Source of the DNA: Microcyclospora pomicola
Lineage: Eukaryota; Ascomycota; Dothideomycetes; Capnodiales
Assembly (NCBI GenBank): GCA_002786065.1
Contig: NHNY01000039.1
Coordinates: 1 to 64,000, forward strand
Direction of reading: 5' to 3'
DNA: 64,000 bases
The translations under genes were made by a program, and so were the position numbers. Below are positions 48,234 through 58,451 of the stretch, in pieces. Under the pieces are notes generated by a model that was not told the origin of the DNA, did no database searches, and saw nothing but the letters and a program-made list of their open reading frames with translations. Position 1 is the first letter of the stretch. Every line of letters starts with the position of its first letter.

Positions 48234-48830
48234 TCAAAAGAACTTATCCACGCTCTCATCTGGCATTTTGAATCCAGTACGCTCGAAGTCGGTGGCAATT
48301 GCCGCAACCATGGCGTCGAGCTTTTTCCGGTGCAATGCAAGGACACTAGTCGATGCGTCGAGGCTGCTCTCGGCTTTCGAGGACAGTGACGTTGCAAGCG
48401 GAGATTCAAAGCCGCTTGCGTCTCGAGGTATGCTGAAGTGCTCCCCATCACTATCCTCTGCTGTTGTACGGGGGGCGAAAGTGCGCCTCCGAGGTGGTAT
48501 GCCGCCTTCCAATACAAGAAGGAGATCCGACTGTACTCGACGGACGAGCACGTTAGATGTTTCCATCTCGATGGTCAAGGCGTATAGTTGACGCTCGGTC
48601 TTCCTGGCTCCGTGTTGTCCGTTGATAGCTATCGAACCAGAAAGCGGCGCTGCTTCATGTTCCTGCCATGATAAAGCAGCCGTGGCAGCCAGTTTGCGGA
48701 TGACTTTGGCCACCGCTGGTTCCGTGTATGCTAGCAAAGTTCCGTTAGGGGTCATGAGACACCATCGTTTACAGAGCTTGCCGTCGCTGTTCTGCGAAAG
48801 CAGTTCGCTCAGGGCTTTGGTGCTGATCAT
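48234..48830 (-). CDS. Roadblock/LC7-like protein, 198 aa
   Basis: A single-exon reverse frame. The N-terminal half resembles the roadblock/LC7 fold by pattern: helix (MISTKALSELLSQNSDG), two strands around a Pro-Asn-Gly turn (RWCLMTPNGTLLAYTE), a long helix (VAKVIRKLAATAALSWQEH), then strands (LYALTIEMETSNVLVRRV, SDLLLVLEGG). Roadblock proteins act in dynein light chains and in Ragulator/EGO complexes on lysosomes and vacuoles, and fungal members of the latter kind are similar in length and start. The C-terminal half is Ser-rich, then helical (ALHRKKLDAMVAAIATDFE). I infer an EGO/Ragulator-type component at moderate confidence; a structure prediction would decide. Confidence 0.6.
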   Translation of the reverse strand: MISTKALSELLSQNSDGKLCKRWCLMTPNGTLLAYTEPAVAKVIRKLAATAALSWQEHEAAPLSGSIAINGQHGARKTERQLYALTIEMETSNVLVRRVQSDLLLVLEGGIPPRRRTFAPRTTAEDSDGEHFSIPRDASGFESPLATSLSSKAESSLDASTSVLALHRKKLDAMVAAIATDFERTGFKMPDESVDKFF

Positions 48831-49739
48831 ACTCGTTATTGACCAAGCTCGCGCACCGCCACCGAGGCGAATGAACTATAATTGGGTCCCGGGCTGAACT
48901 GATGCCCGCCTGGTCGAGAGTGCGGAGCGAGTGTAGATGTTCGAGGGAGGCGACTTAGACGCTCAAATGTGTATTTACAGGTCCAATCCGATTGGGTTCC
49001 TTGTTATTAAAGTATTAGCACATGGCAGAACAGTATATGAGGTAGGGCAAAGACACAGGCATACATACCATCTCTTGAGCTACAGTTCCAGGCTCAACGT
49101 TGGTCAGGTTGTTGAGCATTGGAAGGAGTAGGCTTCAGACCAAATCGCTCCCGTCGTACAGCAAAAAGCGCGTATAAGATAGAGACTGGCCGGCGAACAT
49201 GGATCTGACTCTCTTACAACACACCGCTCTGTCCTCGAGGAAGAGGCAAACAAAGCAAAGCACAGATTGGGTACGGACACTGATATCGGGGAGATACTGA
49301 GCCCCGGAGCCTGCCCATACGGGCCTAGCTCTTGATCCTATCTTATCACATACCTACCTATGAAGTCATCCACGTCGCCGCAACACCACTCCATGGAAAC
49401 AACATAGAAATGAGCTCCAGTGAAGCTGATCGAGTCATCTACGTGAACGAGGCTAGATGTGATGTCGCAATCAGAGGGTTGAAAATGTTTCAATAAATGC
49501 TCGACGTTGAGCTCATCTACATGTGAAGAGGCACGATTGCTCATCACACGGACTATTATTCTTAGGGTAGAGTACAGTACCGCCCTCATGGCGAATTAAA
49601 GCGGCTTCATGACGACTCTCAACCTCACTGCATGATCATTGTTTTCTTCTTTGTCAACTTTAGTGCATCTACATCCCGTCGTACAGCGTTGGGTTCCTCA
49701 CGCTTCCAACAGAGAATTGAATTGCCCACAGGAGTAGAG
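48831..49739. other. Divergent spacer before FMP52
   Basis: About 900 bases between two divergent genes (roadblock-like - and FMP52 +). No gene recognised. It must hold both promoters; an AT-richer stretch runs through about 49480-49680. Confidence 0.5.
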
Positions 49740-50485
49740 ATGGCGACTGTTGCATTGGCAGGTAGCACAGGCCTAGTCGTTCGTATAAACCATTACTCTG
49801 ATCCATGATGTGGTTGGGCTAAGTCACGCTGGACATACAGGGCTCTCATGTGTTGACCATACTCTCGACTCTCAACGAGATCGCATCCATCCAGGCCTTC
49901 ACCAGGAAACCACTGGCTTCTGACGCGAAAGTGAATGCGATCACGTCGACGGACTCGGCAGCCTGGCCTACAAGATTCCCCCAAAGTTGTTCCTTGTATA
50001 TCTCAGCCCTAGGCACGACGAGGGCAAACGCAGGTGGTTTCGAAAATCAGCGCAAAATTGACTATGACCTTAATCTCGAGCTGGCCCAAGCAGCAAAGGC
50101 GGCCGGTGTCAAGTCCTACGTTCTAATCTCGAGCTCGGGCGCGGATAGCAATTCCGTTCTTGGATATGCCAAGATGAAGGGCGAGCTCGAAGAAGCAGTC
50201 AAAGCATTAGACTTTGATCATACAGTCATCCTTCGCCCTGGTCTTATCGGTGGTAGCCGGCAGGAGCTTCGAACTCCAGAGCTAGTCCTGAGACAAATCG
50301 CTGGCTTTGCAGGCTCCATAAGTGGCAACAAACTGAAGGACTTCTGGTGCCAGGATGCGGATGTGATTGCAAAGGCGGCCGTGACGGCAGGACTGGACTG
50401 CGTGCAGGGCAAGCAAAAGGAAAAGGTTAAGCTCATAACACAAGCAGAAATCGTCAGGTTAGGACGGACGGAGTGGAAGGATTGA
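49740..50485 (+). CDS. FMP52: Fmp52-like mitochondrial NAD(P)-binding protein
   Basis: A short-chain NAD(P)-binding Rossmann protein of the FMP52/HTATIP2 (TIP30) group, located at the mitochondrial outer membrane in yeast. Exons 49740-49778 and 49841-50485 give 227 residues, the family length. Joining them restores the nucleotide-binding loop: MATVALAGSTGLV|GSHVLTIL. Other landmarks: FTRKPL, CSLYISALGTTRANAGG, KSYVLISSSGADSNSVLGYA with the Ser/Tyr-x3-Lys type pattern (YAKMKGELEE), and ILRPGLIGGSRQELR. The donor site for this join is GTTCGT, unlike the GTRNGT sites used elsewhere in the window. Its catalytic activity is not known; in yeast it is linked to stress-induced cell death. Confidence 0.92.
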
Positions 50486-51131
50486 GTCATGGACAGACGC
50501 CAAGCGTGCAGGTAAAGGTAACAACCACATGGCAGCTTACATCTGGCTATGTAGAACTGGAGGTGCGTGGATCACCTGCAATCATATCATGCGTGCCGTT
50601 CATATCTGATTGTACGAATTCACCTTGATCTCACCCACCTCTTGTCGTAGTTCTGTTGAGTGGACGCCATTCACATGCGAAATTCCGTTGTAGGGTCTCC
50701 GGAATTAGGACCACTGATCGCCGTCACACTCTAAGCGCACCTGAGTGGACCACAGCACCTCGAGTATCAGCCTGCATGTGCCTTTACTACAACTCCTACT
50801 TATTACTGTAATATTAACAACTCGACTGGATCTTCCTCAAGATTCTCTCCACATTCACTGCTTTGAGCTCCAACGTCTTCCGACACAGTCACATGGGTGC
50901 TGTCTCGCGGATGGGGCAATGAGTACCCCAAGACGCCTTCCAAGGTACGTCGTTGATGATAGTCCATCTGCCTGACTTCCTTACACCTCACCTTCACCTT
51001 CTACCTGCTTTTCCGCTGTTCTGTTCACACCCGCTCCTCCGCAGCAGTGCTGAACACCTACCTCGAACCGCTGCCGATGAGAATCCGCCTCCGCAACCCC
51101 ACTATAGCTGTGTCTGGATGCCCGACTGACC
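50486..51131 (+). promoter_or_regulatory. UFD4 upstream region with upstream ORFs
   Basis: About 650 bases before the UFD4 start. It has a 10-codon ATG...TGA mini-ORF at 50893-50922. ATG codons at 51047 and 51077 share a frame that runs past the UFD4 start in another frame, to 51232. If the transcript begins upstream of these, they could damp translation; the transcription start is unknown. No separate gene seen. Confidence 0.45.
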
Positions 51132-54100
51132 ATGTCGCGAAGAACCACTCGCTCCTCCACGAGGCTGAACAGAGAGAACGCCGCATCGATCTCCTCGCCG
51201 TCATCTTCCCTAGTACCCACTCCCAGCAATAACCCCCGATCAGCTCCTCACGAGCCATCAACCTCTCGCAAACGCAAGACCACCGACTCAGCCCTTCCAG
51301 TACAACGAGACACACGAAGTAAACGAGCCCGCGTTGAGAACGACAACGGGTCCTCATCATCGCCAGAGGCAGGCCGCAGAAAGACCAAGCGGCGGGCAGC
51401 ACACGCAGACATGTCCAGCGCTTCCAAGGCCGACAACTCTGCTGGCTCAGGTGACAGCTCTCCGCAGCACGTTCCCTCCACAAAGCGCAAGTCCAACAGG
51501 AAAGTCAAGGAAGGCGTGTCCGACTCTCCTGCGGACCCTACCAGCTCTTCAAATGCATCAGGATCGAGGAGAACCAGAAAGAGCACTAAGAAGGATCAGG
51601 ATACTGTGATGAGGGACACAGAGGAGAAGAGTCCAGAGCCGACAGAAGATCAGGAAGAGCAGGATCAAAGGATCCCGGGTGACGGTGGTGAGGATGAAGA
51701 CAGCCAACCACCAAGGCGCTTTACAGAAGACGAGCTGGACGCCATGGATCGCGACGATCCCTTCACGGGTGGATACCTTGGGCGGTTTGCAAGCCACGGT
51801 GGCTTATCTAGCAGCCTTCGTGCTTTGACCGGGCTTATGTCAGGTACTCATGGACGCCTTCGCAACATCCTAGAGCAGCTCCGTGTGAAAGAAGATCAGT
51901 CCGTCCAGCTCATTGCTCTGCAGGAGCTCTCTGAATTACTACTGGTGTCCAATGAAGACAATCTGGCTGGGCACTTCGCACCTGATCAATTCGTGAAAGA
52001 ACTAGTCGCTCTTATGCAGCCCAATGAGTTCACTGGGGAAGAGAATCCGGAGATGATGCTTTTGGCTTGCCGTTGTATTGCGAATATGATGGAGGCGTTG
52101 CCACCATCGACTGCAAGTGTTGTGTATGGTGGCGCCGTGCCAATCTTGTGCCAAAAGCTTCTCGAGATCCATTTCATCGATCTGGCAGAGCAAGCTTTGA
52201 GCACACTCGAAAAGATATCGGTTGAGTTCCCCTCTTCCATTGTCCGTGAGGGTGGGTTGACCGCTTGCTTGACATACCTGGACTTCTTCGCCACCAGCAC
52301 GCAAAGAACAGCTGTCACGACAGCAGCGAATTGCTGCAGAAACATTCCACAAGACTCCTTTCCTGTTGTGCGTGATGTGATGCCCATTCTGCTCAACACC
52401 TTGTCGAGCAACGACCAGCGAGTAGTGGAACAGGCCTCGCTGTGCGTGTCGAGGGTGATTGACAGCTTCAAACACCATGAGAGCAAGTTGGAAGAGTTGG
52501 TCAGCCCCGACTTACTGCGCGCCATCCTGCGCCTTCTTCTACCTGGGTCGACTAATATGATCGGACCGAACATCCATATCCAGTTCTTGAAGTCACTGTC
52601 CATCATCGCCCGAGCCAGCTCTCGCTTGTCAGTCGAATTACTGAAAATGAACGTTGTGGACACTCTATATCAGATCATGACCGGCGTTTCTCCCCCGTCC
52701 GTGACGGATAACGCAGCCTCGCAGATCGACAAGAACATCATCATGCAAGCAATCATACGCACGCCACGCGAGCGTATCTTCGAGACCCTGAATGTGATTT
52801 GCGAGATCCTCCCCACCATCTCGCATAGTGACCTGACCTTTCTCGATGATCTGGACGATGCGAGTTACCCAGGGACCGAGAAGATCTCGATGTCTACACG
52901 CTCGAAGAAGTCACCCAACGACAAGCGGGTTGATCTGCTCAAGGAATGTCCAATGGAGGTCAAGCGCTTCGCAGTCATTCTGTTCCCGACCTTGATGCAT
53001 GCTTACACTAGTACTGTAAACCTCAGTGTCAGGCAAAAGGTCTTGACCGCACAGTTGAAAATGTTATCCAATTTCGAAACAACCATTCTGGAAGAGGCAT
53101 TACGCGGGTGTTCATATGCCTCGCACTTAGCATCCATTTTGTCTCAGCAAGAAAACCCATCGCTTGTTACCTTCGCGTTGCAAGCTGCGGAGTTGCTGTT
53201 GAAGAGACTGAAGTCTATCTACCGCCCCCAGTTCCACAGGGAAGGGGTGGTAGCAGAGATCGAGAGGCTTGCTCAGCGTGTATTACGTTCACAGACTGTG
53301 GAAGACGACTCCAGGTCCAACGAATCTGTCCAGCACGACCATGCGCAAGAGGAGCCAGGAATCGAAGGACAGCAAGACCAAGAGCCAGCGCCGGAGATAC
53401 TCGACGTAGAGATGGATCAGGAAAGCGCAGATGACGGTGAGCCGGAACAAGAAGACGAGCATGACGAGGACGAGGAAATCCACGAGGAAGACGAAGATGA
53501 TGAGGACGGCGACAATGATCGAGACGAGGGCAATGATCATTCTGACGAATATGATTTGCAGGCAGCTCACTTTCAAGATGAAAACGCTGATCAGCAGGAT
53601 GTTATCACGCTGCGCGCTAAGAAATTCATGGAAGTGCACGGTGGTGTCGTGGAGCGCGCTATGCGAGAGAAGGCAACATTGATACTTGACGATCTCCGGG
53701 TGCTAGCCTCTGAGCTCAAGACCTGCTACAGCGGTATCAACAGCCAAGAAGGCATCGGTCTCTTTCAGCGCATTGCAAAATACTTCGCTGGTGACGCTGA
53801 AAGCATTACCAGCTACGAGCTTATGACTTCTGGCATCGTCGACATTCTTCTTGCAGTTTTCAACGACTCCGACAGCCAAGTCGCGCGTGAGGCTCGCTCG
53901 GATTTTCTGGAGGTGTTCATGTCTAACACGACAAATGTGGGATCCTCCCTGACCAAGACCGCCCCTTCGCCAACACCCTACAGCGTCCTGGTGCTTAAGC
54001 TTCAAGACCTTTTGAGCCGTGCCGAGCATTTCGAGGTGATTACGGTACATCAGAACGCTCATGAAAGTAATAGGAGTAGCGCAGCATCCATGCTGGCAAA

Positions 54101-56784
54101 GCAGCTCAGGTTGAAGCTCGTCGCAGATGAGGAGTCGGGTATTCCTCGCCATTTCAGAAGCATCATGGTATCTATTCATGCCATTGCTACTTTCAGAGCG
54201 TTGGATGACTACCTTCGCCCACGTATTGGTGCCAGCGAACGTCCTCGAGGTGCTCGTAGCCGCGATGGTCTCTCTAGCGCTATGGCTGCCTATGCTGCGG
54301 CCATGGCAGGGCGCGAAAGACCTGGTAATGCTCCATCAGATTTACCTAATTTGGCAGGCTCGTTGCCTACCAGAAGCGTATCGGAAAAGCATGCTCGGGA
54401 TAAGTCGTCCAAGTCTGAGGGCGCCGCTCATCCAGAGCCTGTGACACCAGAGGCAGGAGAAGCTACCGCCCGTCTACGCAGATCCTCAAGGAGACAACAT
54501 GCCCAAGCCTCCTCAGCAACCGATACACCTGTGCCTGCATCAAGCGCGGCTGAAGCCGATCGTCCAACTGATGCACAAGAAGGTCTGGAGTGCGCCGACG
54601 AAACTCAAATCGAGGAAGAGGAAGATGATGATGACATCGAGGCAGAACTTGATGCCCTCGTGGGCGATCTTGAAGAAGGTGCTTTAGAGCAAGATGTGAG
54701 CGATCCCTCCGCTGTGAACATGGAGGTGGCCAATACGGGCAAAGTCACAGCACGAACCGAAGATGGTACGCGTGTTGCCACGCCTTCCCACACTGCGCCC
54801 ACGCCGTCTCAACGCGACCGACTTTCTGCTGCTTCGAGGTTAGCTGTGGCCCGCGAAATGCTTTCGGCTCCATCAACTTCGGCGCGCATGTCCTATGCAT
54901 CCGCTCTACAAACGCCGCCGCAAGACTGGCATATCGAGTTCAGTATCAATGGGCAGCCGATTACAAGCGACACCACCATTTACCGTGCTTGTCACTTTAA
55001 CCAAGCTCAAGCAGAGGAGGTCTCTGGTCGTAGCATGTGGTCAGCCACTCACACAATCAGCTTCAAGCGCGTTCAGGGTCCAGCACCAGCAGACCAGAGC
55101 TCATCCACTACCGCAGTGCCCGATCAGACGACTCGCGAATACCCAGCCTCTCTGGACGAACATCCTGTGACCTCTGGTATCTTGCGATTGATGAGCATTC
55201 TTCATGACCTCAATTCCAACTTGAACGTCGTTCTAAGCGAGAAGAAGACATCCACCACGCTTGTCTCGGAGCCTTTGACACAATTCGTCAACACTAAATT
55301 GACAGCAAAACTGAACAGACAACTCGAAGAACCCCTCGTGGTGGCCAGTCAGTGTCTTCCTACCTGGGCAGAGGACCTTGCTAGCTACTATCCGTTCTTG
55401 TTTCCTTTTGAGACCCGACACCTCTTCCTGCAGTCGACATCCTTCGGCTATGCTCGTTCCATGACCCGCTGGCAGAGCACACAAGACACGAGTTCGAGTA
55501 GGCATCGTCACCGAGATGAGCGTCCGTTCTTGGGTCGGCTGCAGCGCCAGAAGGTCAGAATCTCGCGCGCGCGTATCTTGGAGTCGGCCATCAAAGTCAT
55601 GGAGCTATACGGTGGCTCGCAAAGCATACTGGAGGTGGAATACTTCGAAGAAGTCGGTACCGGTCTAGGTCCCACCCTCGAGTTCTACAGCACCGTATCA
55701 AAGGAGCTGTCGAAGAAGAAGATCAAGCTTTGGCGCGAGAACGAGTCGGCCGAGGGCGATGAATATGCATTCGGTCGTCGCGGTCTGTTCCCCGCTCCAA
55801 TGAGTGAAAAGATGTCGCAGGATGAGAACGGCAAACGTGTGCTTGCCTTGTTTAAGACGCTAGGCAAGTTCGTGGCACGGTCGATGATGGACTCGCGGAT
55901 CATCGATGTCTCGTTCAATCCGACTTTCTTCAAGGTTGGCGAAGGCAGCGCCACTTCTCTCGCAGCCGTGTCCAGCATTGACCTGGACCTGGCGAAATCT
56001 CTGACGATCCTTAAGAAGTACGCCGTTGCGAAGAAGCGAATCGATGATGACGATAGACTTTCGCCCCAGCAGAAGGCTCGCAAGATTGAAGACGTCAGGA
56101 TCAACGATGCTTCCATCGACGATCTAGGTCTTGACTTTACCTTGCCGGGCTATCCTCATATCGAGCTCATCGCAGGCGGTTCCACAATCAACGTCACGAT
56201 CGAGAGTGTGGGAGAGTACATTGACAAGGTGGTTGACTTCACACTTCGCTCTGGCGTACAACGACAAGTGGACGCTTTCCGAGCTGGCTTCACTCAAGTC
56301 TTTCCGTATAACGCGCTCCGAGCTTTCACGCCCGACGAGCTGGTCATGCTCTTTGGCCGCGTCGAGGAGGATTGGTCCCTTGAAACACTCATGGATTCTG
56401 TCAAGGCCGATCATGGCTACAACATCGACAGCAAAAGCGTGCGTAATTTGTTGCAGACCATGTCTGAGTTGTCACCAGCAGGCAAGAGAGACTTCTTGCA
56501 ATTTGTGACCGGAAGTCCGAAGTTGCCTATTGGAGGTGAGTGCGATTCGCCATCCTTCGTTTGAATGGGTGCTAATGACTGTCATAGGATTCAAAGCGTT
56601 GACGCCAATGTTCACGGTGGTCTGCAAGCCAAGCGAGCCACCACTTACTTCGGACGACTACTTACCAAGTGTCATGACTTGTGTCAACTACCTCAAGATG
56701 CCCGACTACAGCACCGTCAGCATTCTCAGGAATAAGCTCAACACTGCTATACAGGAAGGGCAGGGAGCATTCCACCTTTCGTAG
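51132..56784 (+). CDS. UFD4: HECT E3 ubiquitin ligase, UFD4/TRIP12 type
   Basis: Ufd4 and human TRIP12 are HECT ligases of the ubiquitin-fusion-degradation pathway. Exons 51132-56535 and 56588-56784 give 1866 residues. Order: basic, Ser/Arg-rich disordered N-terminus (1-215); armadillo-type helices from about 235 (LRNILEQLRVKEDQSVQLIA, LQELSELLLVSNEDNLAGHF) to about 700; a long acidic tract near 766-810; Ala/Ser-rich and a second acidic segment near 1155-1180; and a C-terminal HECT domain from about 1480 (LESAIKVMELYGG, FEEVGTGLGPTLEFYS, RRGLFPAP). The last intron reads LPIGG|FKALTPMFTVV. The catalytic Cys is Cys1833 (PSVMTCVNYLKMPDYS), encoded by the 197-nt last exon. The start is the first ATG of this frame. 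Confidence 0.97.
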
Positions 56785-58451
56785 GGCATCTCCGGCGGCA
56801 GACGACTGCAGAGACCAGAGGACAAGGGCAGATTGCAGCAGATTCAGGAGCACGAGCTGCTGGCTGCTGGTCAAGAAGCGACAGCATTTAACTCGGAGTG
56901 GCTATGTTTTGATGTTTGTGAAATTGGCGTTTCAACCACTACCGTACTACGGTGGGACCGGAGTTCTGGAGGTCTGCCCCTACAACCAGCACAGAAGATG
57001 CTACAGCTTCATGGGTCCGGCGTTAGTGATCGTGGTGCCACATGATGGCATGGATGTCGATTGGGATGAGTTTAACGAGGGATGAAGAATCACCCGACGG
57101 ACTTCACAGAGAATACGATTCCGTCGATCACTCTCTTGTCCATGGTGATGAAATTACGTCCTTATCGTGAAGTACAGCTCAGGTGAACATCATGTTCAAT
57201 GTGTGGTCGTATCCATCGTATTGAACAGCCCACGGATTGACAGGTGAGGAGACCATTCGCCAACCATCTCTCGCTTCCCTTGTCCCGTCTGGCTCTTCGT
57301 CGTCGATCACGAATCCCATCCATCCGTTACAGATCTACAGTATTGATTGTCCCCCACACTACTCTCCCATCTCCGCCGAAACCCCCTGTCCTGCACCACC
57401 CCTACAGTACTCCCATCTCCATCGTCTACACCTGTCAAAACCACGCCCGTCCCGTCAAACCACGGCCCCGGTCCTTCCCCACCCACACCAAACAGCTGCC
57501 TCCTGGCCTCTCGTACACACCACCACCATCACCATCATCGCATCTGCCCTCCGGCCGAGAAACGCCACTTCTCGTTCCTGCGGTCGCCGTGCGGAGCCGC
57601 CACTACTGCTGACACACGTCGTCGCACATGTAAGCCAGGTGCATGTATCGCATCGCATGTATTGTATCGCAGTAGGGCCCCCGTGTGGAGCCGGACAGGT
57701 GTACCGTGTGGGGTTAGGTTGCGCCCTGGGCCTGGCTCGGCTCGGGGGGGGGCTTGTTTAGGGCTCTGCGGGTAAATTGCTGAGGCGCCGGCAATGTCCG
57801 GGATGGCTGGATGGGATGATTTGGCATGTGATGTGGCGTGGTGGATGAAACGTGCATGTGCGAGATGGCGGCGTGGGAGTGTGTGTCAGGTGTGCATGTA
57901 TGGTTGCGACGGAGGAGAAGTGGTGACTGCAGGACCAGAGTGCTTTGGATGCTGAAGAGGAACAATGACTTGGAGGTGTCAAGGCACAGAAGAAGAAGCA
58001 GCAGAAGTAGGTAGAAGACCAAGATTCACTACATACTTAGATCGCTACATGTAACAAGGCAAATGCAATACATCAAATAGCAACTTCTCATTCTTTCTCA
58101 GAGGGTATAGACAACTCGGTTCTCAATCGTGATTCCAACAAAACGCCAAAACCCACTGTACAAATCCTCCGGCGCCTTGATATGGGTGGTAGAAGACATA
58201 ATTACTCATTCGTGACCCGAAACGCCTGTGCTGCAAGAGCACCCCCTACTCATTCCAACAATGCTGATGCTCCAAAGATTGCAAGACCAATGGCGAGCCC
58301 TACAGTGCTTATGCAAAGCAGGTTCAAGGCTCGACTATGCTAGGATCGAGATATGCGGACGCTATTGCTGGTGAAACAGGTGACAAGTCTGTTTCACCGC
58401 AAGCGTCCTCTCGAAGGTGGTGACTGCAAATAATCGATGCGCTTGAAAACT
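56785..58451. other. Intergenic, UFD4 3' end to PKS 3' end
   Basis: About 1.7 kb with no recognised gene. From about 57293 to 57545 the forward strand is strongly C-rich and G-poor; from about 57665 to 58010 it is G-rich and C-poor. Frames in this stretch (for example 57237-57761) are low-complexity and overlap in several phases. It separates two convergent genes, UFD4 (+) and the PKS (-). Confidence 0.55.

Noticed and set aside
57237-57775. 174- and 142-codon forward frames
   Set aside because: Pro/His/Ser-rich products of a C-rich tract, open in several phases at once.
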